A stretch of DNA of 64,000 bases from Bradyrhizobium sp. RD5-C2 (GTDB lineage Bacteria; Pseudomonadota; Alphaproteobacteria; Rhizobiales; Xanthobacteraceae). Below the pieces are notes generated by a model that worked only from the letters and a program-made list of their open reading frames with translations, searched no databases and had not been told where the DNA came from. Positions 16,451 to 25,472 of the stretch are shown here, piece by piece. The stretch is taken from NCBI RefSeq assembly GCF_019972155.1, contig NZ_BOVL01000021.1, positions 252,932 to 316,931 of the forward strand, written 5' to 3'. Numbering within the stretch: the first letter of the stretch is position 1; every line of letters begins with the position of its first letter. A program made the position numbers and the translations under genes.

Positions 16451-18094
16451 ATGTCTACCTCTGCATCCCCGAAACTCGCAGAATCGACCGCCGTCAACGA
16501 AGCCATCAAGGCGCGGATGGCGCCGAAGCAGGCGACGCAGGCCGCGCCGGTCGACATCACCGCCAATCCGGTGGCCAAGATCGTCTTCAATCCCGAAGCC
16601 GCGCCGGAAGAGCGCAGCCGCCAGATCGGCACCCTGCTCTCGCCCGACCTTGCCGAGGAGTGCAAGGCGTCGATCAAGCAGCTCGAGGCCTACAAGGAAT
16701 ATCTGGCGCAGCAACGCACGCTGATGCAGCGCAAGCTGATCGAGCTGTCGTCGACGACCGTGTTTGCCAAGATGAAGCAGACCTTTGCGGACATGAACAA
16801 GGGCGTTCTCGACTTCCGCGAGATGATACATCCGCTGGTCGACAATCTCGATGCCCTCTACACGCTGCGCACCGCCGGCGACAATGTCGTGCTGGATACC
16901 TTCGCGGAGATCGAGGACGATCGCAAGCGCGAGGCCGATTGGGACCGCCGCACGTCGGGAGTCGAATCCGAAGCGCGGCAGATCACCTCCGACAAGGAGA
17001 TGCTCGAGCGCGACATCGCCAAGCTGAAGACGCAGACCGGCCTGTTCGGCGGCATCAAGAAATCCGCACAGGCCGAAATCGCCGCCAAGGAGCTCCTGAT
17101 CGCCAAGCGGATCGATGACCTCAAGACCTGCCGCGACAAGGCGCAGGCGATCATCGTGGAGAAGGCCGAGCGCGACGCCAAGCAGGGCAAGTTCAAGGCC
17201 GAGAAGGACCAGGTCCGCAAGATGCTCGACATTTCGGGTCCCGAGCACGTCAAGCGCGTCGAGGGCATCATCAAGGCGGCGCTCGATTACATCGACAAGT
17301 CGCAGGTCACGGTCTCGGAGCTGCGCGACGAACTCGGAGGGATCGAGGGGCAAGCCGACAAGCTGGTCAAGATCAATTCGCAGATGATCACGGTGGTCGC
17401 GATTCTCGACAAGGGCATCGACCTCGCCTCCGCGGCGAACAAGGACAAGGTGCAGGCGCTGTCGACCGCAAAAGAGGGCGAGGACACGCTTGCCCGTCTC
17501 GAGCGCGAGCGCAAGAAGAACGATTTCGAGCGTCACGTCACCGCTCTACTCGACAGCGGGCGCGGCACCAAGAAGACCGTGGCCGATCTCGAGAAGGATG
17601 CGGTCGACGCCAACACCTTCCACGACGCCCTCGGCAAGCAGAACGTCAACCTGCGTGAACTGTCCAGCGACGGCATCGCGAGTGTCGCCACCAGCCTGAA
17701 CACCACCATTCAGGCGCTCAACAACTCGGCGCTCAATGAGGCCTCGGAGAGCGTGCGCGACTCGATGCGGGCAATGAATGCGGTGACCGACGACGTCGCC
17801 AACAAGGAGGTCATCCGCCAGGCGCTGCAGGTCGACGAGCAATCGAAGCGGATCATGGAGAAGGTCGAGTCGATGTCGAACATCGCCGAATCGCTGCAGG
17901 CCGCCAACAAGCTGCGCGAAGACGGCCTCTCCAACATCCAGAGCCGGCTCGGCGAGCTCAGCGACGTCACCGCCACCGTCCGTGCGCGGCTGCAGGAGAG
18001 CATCGGCATGGACGCCAAGGATCCCGGCGCGTCGGCCGCTGCCGCGGCGCCGAAACCGGTCGACGACAAGGAGATCACGTTCGGGCAGATCTGA
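16451..18094 (+). CDS. Long helical coiled-coil protein, first gene of the AAA+ operon
   Basis: I do not recognise the family. The 547-residue product is soluble and highly charged, almost entirely helical, with long coiled-coil-prone stretches (about 75-115, 165-260, 300-420 and 440-520). A Gly-rich break, TGLFGGIKKSA, lies near residue 203. The C-terminus has an Ala/Pro linker and ends PVDDKEITFGQI. There is no signal peptide. The ATG is chosen for GGAG nine bases upstream; an earlier in-frame ATG has none. The next gene is a ClpB-like ATPase 68 bases on, separated by a strong hairpin. It could be the substrate, adaptor or scaffold of that ATPase. A helical pore-former or TelA-like relationship was considered but has no motif support. 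Confidence 0.75.
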   Translation: MSTSASPKLAESTAVNEAIKARMAPKQATQAAPVDITANPVAKIVFNPEAAPEERSRQIGTLLSPDLAEECKASIKQLEAYKEYLAQQRTLMQRKLIELSSTTVFAKMKQTFADMNKGVLDFREMIHPLVDNLDALYTLRTAGDNVVLDTFAEIEDDRKREADWDRRTSGVESEARQITSDKEMLERDIAKLKTQTGLFGGIKKSAQAEIAAKELLIAKRIDDLKTCRDKAQAIIVEKAERDAKQGKFKAEKDQVRKMLDISGPEHVKRVEGIIKAALDYIDKSQVTVSELRDELGGIEGQADKLVKINSQMITVVAILDKGIDLASAANKDKVQALSTAKEGEDTLARLERERKKNDFERHVTALLDSGRGTKKTVADLEKDAVDANTFHDALGKQNVNLRELSSDGIASVATSLNTTIQALNNSALNEASESVRDSMRAMNAVTDDVANKEVIRQALQVDEQSKRIMEKVESMSNIAESLQAANKLREDGLSNIQSRLGELSDVTATVRARLQESIGMDAKDPGASAAAAAPKPVDDKEITFGQI

Positions 18095-18102
18095 GCTTGT
18101 TT

Positions 18103-18127
18103 CCCGGACCGGCACTGCCGGTCCGGG
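18103..18127 (+). promoter_or_regulatory. Strong hairpin between first and second genes of the AAA+ operon
   Basis: Perfect 11-bp stem CCCGGACCGGC / GCCGGTCCGGG with a three-base loop. There is no T tract after it. It may slow decay of the upstream message or partly end transcription, so that the helical protein exceeds the ATPase. Confidence 0.6.
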
Positions 18128-18162
18128 CCTTCCCGCGTGCAGCCTGACCGATGGACATCCCC

Positions 18163-20364
18163 ATGGCCGACAATTTTCTGATCACCGGCAGCGACAAGCT
18201 CGCCAGCCGGAAGAACTTCAAGCTGGTTGGCCGCGCGGAGAAGTTCGAGGAGCTGTGCACCATCCTGACGCGGATGGAAGCCAACAGCGTGATCGTCTCC
18301 GGTCCGAGCGGCGTCGGCATCACCACGCTGGCGCTGGCGCTGCAGGCGCGCAAGGCCGATCCCGACGCGCCGTTCGACATCGTCAACAAGCGGCTGTTCT
18401 GGCTCGACACCGACGGCCTGTTCGGGCTCGGCGACAACGACGCGATCGTCAAGCAGTTCAAGGCGATATTTGCCATCCTGAACCGCACCCCCGATAGCGT
18501 TCTGATCGTCGAGGACACGCTCGATCTGATCGATGCGCTGCGCAACAGCGGGCTAATGCACATCGTCAACGCGCTGACGGCGATGGTGAAGGCGAAGAAG
18601 ACGCAGGTCTTCCTCGAGGTGCGCGAGGCCGACCTGACGCAGGTCCTCAAGTGCCATTCCGACTTCCGCGATCACTTCACGCTGATGGATCTGACCGAGC
18701 CGGTCGGCGCCGAGCTCGAGGAGATCGCGCTGCATGGCGCCAGGGATCTCGAGGAGAACTACGAGGTCCGGATCGATCCGGCGGCGGTCAAGGCCGCCAT
18801 CGACATGTCGAGCAAGTATCGTTCGCTCGACACCGGCCTGACCGCGGCGCAGCCGGCGCGCACCCGCACCCTGCTCGACCGCGGCATGGCGCGCTATCTG
18901 TTGCGGGCGCATTCGACCCCGCCGCTGCTCGCGGAGCTGGAGGCGGAGCTCGCGCGTCTCGTGGCCGGCGGGCCGGCTTCCGGAAATGAGGAAAAAGCCG
19001 CTGCCGTGCGCGCCGCGATCGCGCGCCACAAGGCCGAGTTCGCCGAATACCAGGCCAGGATCAAGGGCTACTACGCGGCGCAACGCGAGGGCGAGAAGTC
19101 GATCGCGCACATGGAGGCCCAGCTGCGCACCCTCGAGGAAGAAGAAAAGAAGCGGCACCTCGACGAGCCCGCCGGCAAGGCCTCGGCGAGCGATGCCGAC
19201 TTCGATCTGATCGCCAGGGCGTCCGGCTATGCGACGCCCGAGATACTCCAGCTGCGCGGCGACATCGCACGGACCCAGGCGGCCGTCGACGAAAATCGGG
19301 TGAAATACAAGGCTGTCACCAGGGAGATCAACGATCGGCTGCTGTTCACCGCAGCGATGGTGATCGATGAATTTTCGCTGATCTCCGGCATCGACGCCTC
19401 CAAGCTCAAGCAGAACGACGCCGTCAAGCTGCTCAATCTCCACGGCGCGCTGAAGCGGCGCGTGTTCGGTCAGGACGCGGTGCTCGATCACGTCGATCGT
19501 GCCGTCAAGGTCTGGCGGCGGGGACGGCGCACCGACAGGCCGCTGCCGTTCCTGTTCTGCGGCGCCAGCGGCGTCGGCAAGACCGAGGTCGCCAAGGGGT
19601 TGGCGGAGGCGTTGTTCGACACCGACAAGGCGTTGAACCGCTACGACATGGGCGAGTTCATGGAGAAGAACGACGTCACCAAGCTGATCGGCGCGCCTCC
19701 GGGCTATGACGGCTTCGCTGCCGGCGGCGAGATGACCAATTCGGTGCGGGCCAATCCGTATCAGGTCATGCTGTGGGACGAGATCGAGAAGGCTCATCCC
19801 GACATCTTCAACATCTGCCTCAACATCCTCGACGACGGGCGCTGCCGCGACAATCTGGGCCGCAAGGTCGAGTTCGGCGACGTAGTGATGCCGATGACCA
19901 CCAACATCGGCGCGGATCATGCGCTGCGGGTCGGCACCGGTCCCGGCGATTTGACCCAGGAAGAGGCCTACGAGCTCACCATCCGCGACCTGAAGAAGGC
20001 GTTCCGGACGGAATTCCTGAACCGCTTCGAGGGACGCGAGAACATCATCCTGTTCCACAAGCTCAACATGGACACGATCGAGAAGATCGTGTTCCGCGAG
20101 ATCTCACGCATCAACGCCTTTTACGCGGCGCAATCGATCGAGGTGCGCTTCCCCGAGGCGCAGCTGCGGGAGTTCTGCGACAAGACCTATTCGCCCGAGA
20201 TCGGCGCGCGCGGCCTGCCGGGCCGCATCAAGCGCATCGAGGCCATGATCGTCGAGAAGACGATGGCGGACGGCGCCTTCGGCGGCACGCTCGACATCGG
20301 CTTCGATGCCACGAGCCGTAACTTCACGTCGAGCTGGATCCCCCATGACAGAAAAGCCGCATAA
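18163..20364 (+). CDS. ClpB-like double AAA+ ATPase with degenerate first domain
   Basis: The 733-residue protein has two AAA+ modules around a coiled-coil insert (about 255-335), like ClpB but without an N-domain. Module 1 (about 20-240): Walker A is GPSGVGIT (47-54), with Ile for the essential Lys, and Walker B is LIVED instead of a DE ending. Module 2 (about 425-715) is complete: GASGVGKT (467-474), WDEIEKAH with Asp539/Glu540, TTN sensor 1 at 579-581, an FLNR arginine finger at Arg621 and sensor 2 GAR (681-683). The pore loop reads GYDG (514-517) where ClpB has GYVG. Expected activity is ATP-driven unfolding or remodelling powered by module 2. An ATG four codons earlier is possible. It overlaps the membrane protein gene by 20 bases. 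Confidence 0.85.
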   Translation: MADNFLITGSDKLASRKNFKLVGRAEKFEELCTILTRMEANSVIVSGPSGVGITTLALALQARKADPDAPFDIVNKRLFWLDTDGLFGLGDNDAIVKQFKAIFAILNRTPDSVLIVEDTLDLIDALRNSGLMHIVNALTAMVKAKKTQVFLEVREADLTQVLKCHSDFRDHFTLMDLTEPVGAELEEIALHGARDLEENYEVRIDPAAVKAAIDMSSKYRSLDTGLTAAQPARTRTLLDRGMARYLLRAHSTPPLLAELEAELARLVAGGPASGNEEKAAAVRAAIARHKAEFAEYQARIKGYYAAQREGEKSIAHMEAQLRTLEEEEKKRHLDEPAGKASASDADFDLIARASGYATPEILQLRGDIARTQAAVDENRVKYKAVTREINDRLLFTAAMVIDEFSLISGIDASKLKQNDAVKLLNLHGALKRRVFGQDAVLDHVDRAVKVWRRGRRTDRPLPFLFCGASGVGKTEVAKGLAEALFDTDKALNRYDMGEFMEKNDVTKLIGAPPGYDGFAAGGEMTNSVRANPYQVMLWDEIEKAHPDIFNICLNILDDGRCRDNLGRKVEFGDVVMPMTTNIGADHALRVGTGPGDLTQEEAYELTIRDLKKAFRTEFLNRFEGRENIILFHKLNMDTIEKIVFREISRINAFYAAQSIEVRFPEAQLREFCDKTYSPEIGARGLPGRIKRIEAMIVEKTMADGAFGGTLDIGFDATSRNFTSSWIPHDRKAA

Positions 20365-21148
20365 CGACGCCGATGCGTTGCTGGACGGCATCGACAAGAC
20401 GCTGTCCGACTTCAAGACCAAGGCCTATGAGGCCAAGAAGTCCTATGACCAGTCGGATCTCGGACGCGCCCACCGGGAGCTGAGCATGCTCGGCCGGTTC
20501 TGGTCGCAGTTCGTGCGTTCGTGCGGGTGGATCTACCTGACATTGATCGCGCCGGTCACCTGGCGGCTCTATCGCTTCGTGCGATGGGCGTTCGCGCGCT
20601 ACCGCGCGCTTTGGGCGCGCTGCGTCTACACCAAGGACGCCTATGGCGATCCGCAATTCAGCAAGGCGCGCGGCGGAATGACGATCCTCGCGACGATCGT
20701 CGCCTGCTACCTCATCTACGGCGCAGCAACGGTCGCGGCGACCTTGCCGTGGTACCTTGCCACGGTGCGGCACGACGAGCAGCTGTACCTCTCCAACTCG
20801 CAGAACCTCTCAAGCTCGCAAACCGACGGCCTGGAGACCCACGAGGTCTACGGCTGCGAGACGCTGCCCTGCACCGATCAGAACACGGTGACGTTCCGGG
20901 TACGCTCGACCTGGTTCAACGAGATCTGGAGCGTGCTCCATCATGGTGCGCTGTTCTATCCCGGCTACGTCGCAGCCGCGGTCAGCCCGGTGCTGAACCG
21001 CTGCATCATCACCTCCTACGGCATCCGCAGGAAATTCCTGGTGCGGACCTGGGAACTCTATCCCGACCTCGTGCAGGTCGAATGCATGCCGACCGACGCC
21101 GGTGGAGGCAAGGACGGCAAGGTGATCGACAACAAGGACTATCGCTAG
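20345..21148 (+). CDS. Membrane protein, third gene of the AAA+ operon
   Basis: The family is not recognised. The 267-residue protein has a charged cytoplasmic N-terminus (1-55), hydrophobic segments near 60-80, 112-140 and 203-226, an Arg/Trp-rich loop at 78-95, and a region after the second helix with a CETLPC cysteine pair (171-176) that may be disulfide-bonded if periplasmic. The C-terminus is hydrophilic and Gly/Lys/Asp-rich. Its ATG lies 20 bases inside the ATPase gene, so translation is probably coupled. It could anchor the ATPase and the helical protein at the inner membrane; that is inference from operon structure alone. Confidence 0.75.
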   Translation: MTEKPHNDADALLDGIDKTLSDFKTKAYEAKKSYDQSDLGRAHRELSMLGRFWSQFVRSCGWIYLTLIAPVTWRLYRFVRWAFARYRALWARCVYTKDAYGDPQFSKARGGMTILATIVACYLIYGAATVAATLPWYLATVRHDEQLYLSNSQNLSSSQTDGLETHEVYGCETLPCTDQNTVTFRVRSTWFNEIWSVLHHGALFYPGYVAAAVSPVLNRCIITSYGIRRKFLVRTWELYPDLVQVECMPTDAGGGKDGKVIDNKDYR

Positions 21149-21283
21149 GGCCGCATCAATCGACAGGCAAGCTTGGCTCGCCACCGACCTTGAAGAACCT
21201 TCCTTCAAAGGTGAGCCCTGCCAAAATATCGCAAAACAACCCCATGCAAAGGTGCAGGCGGCCGACGCCGCTCGAAGCCCCGC

Positions 21284-21321
21284 TTGACACGTCGGGCAAC
21301 TCAGCAGCATAATTCCATTAT
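21284..21321 (+). promoter_or_regulatory. Orphan plus-strand promoter with palindrome over the -10
   Basis: TTGACA, 18 bases, then CATAAT; the -10 is covered by the palindrome ATAAT-TCC-ATTAT (21309-21321). It is a good promoter by eye but points into the 3' end of the minus-strand autotransporter. No plus-strand gene follows, so it would make an antisense or orphan transcript. It may be the remains of a lost gene. Confidence 0.45.
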
Positions 21322-21409
21322 TCCGAAATCATGTAACCACGCGTCGTCCCGACTTGGCGAGCCCGCCCGCTTGCGATCACCGTAACACCGTTGCTGCCTC
21401 GCCGGGGCG

Positions 21410-23047
21410 TTACCATTGATACCTCGCCACACCCTTGCCGGCGTAGCTGCGCGTGACGCTCGAGAACTCGCCTTCGAACGTCGCGGCAGCGGACCAGCCG
21501 TTGCGCCACGTCATCTCCGCCGAAGCGGTGGTGAGCGCGGCATCGTGCGCCTGCGCAGCGCCGTTGACCACGAAGCTTGCACCGGGCAGCGCCTGGAAGG
21601 TCGCCGCAACATTGCGATCGGCGTTGAAGTCGTGCGCCCAGGCGGCGCGGCCGCGCAGCGTGAGGATCGCGTCATTGAGCGCGAACGGCCTGTCGGCGCG
21701 CAAACCGAGTTCGCTGCGCGTGGCGGTGACGCTTTTCGCGGCGTAGCTCAGCGCGAAAGTATTGGTGCCGACGATCGCCTGCTCCGCATAGGCCGGTAGA
21801 TCGAAAGTGGTGAATTGGCCGGCTGCGTACGGCGTGAGGCCGACATTGCCTGTCCACGGCGCCACGAAACGATAGCCGCCTTCGAGCCTGCCGGAGTAGG
21901 CATTGGCATTGAAGCGGGCCTGAAGATGATCGGCCCCCGCAATGGTGACGGTGCGGTCAGTGGTGACGTCCTGCCAGCCATAGGCCAGCGCGCCGGTCAC
22001 ATAGGCCGGGCCCGAATTGTGCCGGACGAATGCGCCAGCCTGGAACAGATCGGAGCGGCCGGTGCCGCCGTTCGCGACGCTGAAGCTGGTGCCGCCGCCG
22101 GCCAGCGCAAAGCCCGCAACGGTGGAGGGTGAGAACCAGTAATCGGCGCCGGCCGTTCCACCGGCGATGCGGCTGGTGGCGGCGTTGGAGCCGAGCGCTC
22201 CGTTGCCGTCGGTGGTCTGCGAGCCGCCGAAGCCCGCGGCCCACACACTCCAGCGCGGTGCATCGGCTTGCGCGGGCGGCGCCTTGCGATAGACGGCGGC
22301 ATAGGCATCGCGCTCGGCACCCGAGTGCTGGCGGGCACCGGCGTAAGCGAGCGTATCGCTGTCGTCGGCCGCATAGCCCGTCGCAGCACCGCCTGGCGAA
22401 GCGGCGGGATCGCCGCGCCCGGCCACGAACGGGTCGGTCAGCACGCCCATGAACAGGTTCATCGCGTCGAACGTGGTCTGCTGCGTGCCGGTCGCGGTCT
22501 CGCCCGAGGCCTGCGTCAGCGCATTGAGCAGAGGGGCACCCGACAGCGCGAACAGGGCGTTGAAGCCGGCCGGCATGGTGCCGCCGCCGGTCAGCGCGTT
22601 GTCGATTCCTGCCGCGACGTTCCTCTGATTGATATTGGCGTTGCCCGGCAGCGACGGCGACAGCAGACCGGGGTCGAGCGTCAGCAGCACGTCGTTGCCG
22701 ACATAACTGAGCCGTGCGTTGCGCGCGAAATTGCCGGCGGTGAGAAAGTCCACGCTGGAGAACCGGCCGCTCACGCTGCCCGTCGTCACGATCGTGTAGG
22801 TCGTCGTCGCCGCAAGGCGCGCCAGCGGATCTACCACCACCTTGCCGGCGAGTGCCGCCGCGCCGGTGACGACGGTCTTGTCGGCGATGCTGCCCGACAC
22901 CTGCACCAGATAGGTCGAAGCCGCGGTCAAAGTCAGGCTCCCGCTCACGGTGAGCGTGCCGATCGAATTGCCCGGCGAAAGGGTACCGCCATTGATCAGC
23001 GTCGAGCCGACCGTGCCGGTGCCGCCGAGCGTGCCGCCGCTGTTCAC
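21410..23047 (-). pseudogene. Autotransporter, C-terminal part (beta-barrel), out of frame with its N-terminus
   Basis: The 545-codon frame begins at a GTG with NSGGTLGGTGTVG, which is mid-passenger and not a true start. It contains the autotransporter repeat GGTLSPGNSIGTLTV and a hydrophilic linker. The last ~270 residues are a classic autotransporter barrel (RWSVWAAGFGG, AGADYWFSPSTVAGFALAGG, SELGLRADRPFALNDAILTL) ending in aromatic YQW for outer-membrane assembly. The upstream frame encodes the matching signal peptide and passenger, so the two are one gene broken near 23078. Alone this fragment has no signal peptide and could not be exported. Confidence 0.8.
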
Positions 23048-23049
23048 AG

Positions 23050-24513
23050 TCAGGCTAGCCGCCGAGGCGAGATTGCCGACAGCGTGCCGCCATTGACCGT
23101 CACCGGCCCTGCGTAAGTCGACGTGCCCGTGAGTGTCCAGTTGGACGATCCGGTCTTGTCGAGCAGTGTCCAGCCCGCGCCGATCTGGCTCGCGTCGAAG
23201 CTGTTGCTGCCGGAGCCGGCGAACTGGAACGTATCCGTGCCGCTGCCGACCGCGTGGCCGGTCAGCGTCGCCGCCGGTCCACTCATGATGAAGAGATTGT
23301 TGGCGCCGCCGAGGGTCACGGCGGTGCCACCGGTGCCGGTGATGCTGCCCGCATTCGTCACCGTGAAGCGGCCGGCTCTCGTCTCGAGACCGGTCGCGCC
23401 GCTGATCGCGCCGTTGTTCGTGACCGTGTTGGCGCCGCCGCTACCGCCGGCTAGCAATAGGCCGGCTTCGGTCGTGCCCTGCACGGTGGCACCGGCGCCG
23501 ACCGAGATATGCGCGTTGCCGGTTCCGAGCGTACCGGCAGAAACGCCATCTATATTGGAAACGATGTTGCCGTTCACCACGACCGTGAGGTCGCTGGCAT
23601 TTGTCCGGTTGAGGATCGACGCATCGATGCCGACCGTCGCCGCGAAGATCGTGCCACCGGTCTGCGACACGCTCACGCTTCCGATTCCGGCAGCTCCTCC
23701 GTTCGCGAAAATACCATAATTGAACGCGGCGCCGGCGGTACCGATATTGGCGTTCGACGTGACGTTGATGCCACTGCCAAAAGCGACGATGGCGAACGCG
23801 TTACCGGCGGCGCCGGGGACGCCGCTGGCATTCGCGATTGTCGTGTTACCGGTCAGCGTGGCGGAGACGTTGCCGCTGGAATTCAGCAGCAAGCCGGTCC
23901 CGTTGCCGTCTGTCGTCGTGAGGCTGCCGCCATTCAGGAAGACCTCGATCGCGCTGGTACCCGATTGTGTCCGCAGGGCGGTCACGCCGGAAAAGCTTGC
24001 CGTGACGGGCGCGCCGCTCGTGCCGACCTCGATGGCGCCGCTACCACCAGCGATTGTTGTGTCAATGGAGAGGCCGAAGCCCGAGGTTGAGCTGGCACTG
24101 CCGTTGCCCGAATAAGCGATGTCTCCACCGCTGGAATTGAGAGTGAGCCCGTTTCCGGCCCCCGTCACCGCGCCGTTGTTGGTGAAGGTGATGGGAGCCC
24201 CGGACTGGGTCGTGGTGATCCAGAGCCCGTTGCCGCTGATCGTCTGGCCGGCATTGACCGCGCCCACTGCGCCGCGCAAATTGAACAGCTGCGTATAGGC
24301 GTTCGACGTCGTCGATGCCCCGTCGACGTTCGTCGTGAGGATCGTCGCCGTAGTATCGCAGGTGACGGAATTTGGTAACGCTGTGACAGTGCAAGCGGCA
24401 AGTGCCCTACCTGGATCGCCGGCAATCACGGCGGCGAAGGTCCCCGAGAAGGCCGTCCCCGCGAGCAACGCGCGCCTGAGCGTCGCCCGCGATTGTTGAA
24501 ACTGTTGCTGCAT
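23050..24513 (-). pseudogene. Autotransporter, N-terminal part (signal peptide and passenger)
   Basis: The 487-codon frame starts MQQQFQQSRATLRRALLAGT, an extended signal region of the autotransporter type, with cleavage likely near GRALA-ACTV. The passenger is Gly/Thr/Asn/Ser-rich with beta-helix repeats (NNGAVTGAGNGLTLNSSGG and similar). It ends abnormally: after GPVTVNGGTLSA the frame runs into ISPRRLA and a stop, while the sister frame continues GNLASAASLTVNSGG. A deletion of one base (or one plus a multiple of three) near 23078 explains both. If the break is real, the product is a secreted, barrel-less passenger. Confidence 0.8.
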
Positions 24514-24643
24514 TGCCCCATCTGCAATTTGGTGCCCACGTTCCCGGGCCGTGATCTTGGATTCGTCAAGCGCGCACCACTGATGGGCGTCGATCGCACC
24601 TGTTGGATGGAAAGTATCCGTCAGGCATCCTCATTCAGCGGCG

Positions 24644-25303
24644 TCAGCGCGGCTGCGGCACGATGCGAATGTAGGGCTTCGGCGCCTTCCAGCCTTCGGG
24701 GTAAGTCTTCCTGGCGTCCTCGTCGGACACCGACCCCGCGATGATCACGTCATCGCCCTGCTTCCAGTTCACGGGCGTCGCGACCTTGTGCTTCGCGGTC
24801 ATTTGCAGGCTGTCGATGACGCGCAGCACCTCGTCGAAGTTGCGGCCGGTGGTCATCGGATAGACCAGGATCAGCTTGACCTTCTTGTCGGGCCCGATCA
24901 CGAACACGTTGCGCACCGTCTGATTGTCGGCCGGGGTGCGCTTGAGGGGATCACCGGAGACGGCCGCCGGCAGCATGCCGTAGAGCTTCGAAACGCTGTA
25001 GTCGGTGTCACCGATCATCGGATAGTTCGGCGCGTGACCTTGCGTCTCCTTGATGTCCGCGGCCCAGCCGGCATGGCGGTCCACCGCATCGACCGAGAGG
25101 CCGATGATCTTGACGCCACGCTTGTCGAACTCCGGCTTGATCTTGGCCATGTAGCCGAGCTCGGTGGTGCAAACCGGCGTGAAGTCCTTCGGATGCGAGA
25201 ACAGCACCGCCCAGGAATCGCCAATCCAGGCGTGGAAGCCGATCTTGCCCTCGGTCGTTTGGGCCTCGAAATCCGGCGCGATATCGTTGAGCGCGAGTGT
25301 CAT
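24644..25303 (-). CDS. 1-Cys peroxiredoxin (Prx6 type)
   Basis: The 219-residue protein reduces peroxides with a single peroxidatic cysteine, Cys45, in HPKDFTPVCTTELG (PxxxTxxC). Arg and the C-terminal Prx6 extension are present: VYPMTTGRNFDEVLRVIDS, then a long tail with VNWKQGDDVIIAGSVSDE and GWKAPKPYIRIVPQP. No resolving Cys is visible. The ATG has GGAG eight or nine bases upstream; a longer upstream frame is not protein-like. It is divergent from a CadC-like regulator, with only 169 bases between the starts. Confidence 0.92.
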   Translation of the reverse strand: MTLALNDIAPDFEAQTTEGKIGFHAWIGDSWAVLFSHPKDFTPVCTTELGYMAKIKPEFDKRGVKIIGLSVDAVDRHAGWAADIKETQGHAPNYPMIGDTDYSVSKLYGMLPAAVSGDPLKRTPADNQTVRNVFVIGPDKKVKLILVYPMTTGRNFDEVLRVIDSLQMTAKHKVATPVNWKQGDDVIIAGSVSDEDARKTYPEGWKAPKPYIRIVPQPR

Positions 25304-25472
25304 CGCGGTGTCTCCATGCCTCTTGTGGACCGCCACGACCCGCGGGGCCGGGAATTGCTGCCTGACTTCCACGTTCGGGTCGCCGAAGCTTGCGCCCTGG
25401 ACCGGCCGGAAGTCATTGCGTAACCCTGAAAAAGTTCTTAAGCGTTTTTGAAATGGGGCGTTTATCCGGGTA

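Noticed and set aside
16451..18094. Helical protein as a pore-forming toxin or TelA homologue
   Set aside because: Only general helical character in common; no signature motif could be pointed to.
23123..23719. Pro/Val/Ala-rich plus-strand frame within the autotransporter
   Set aside because: Antisense of the Gly/Thr-rich passenger repeats.
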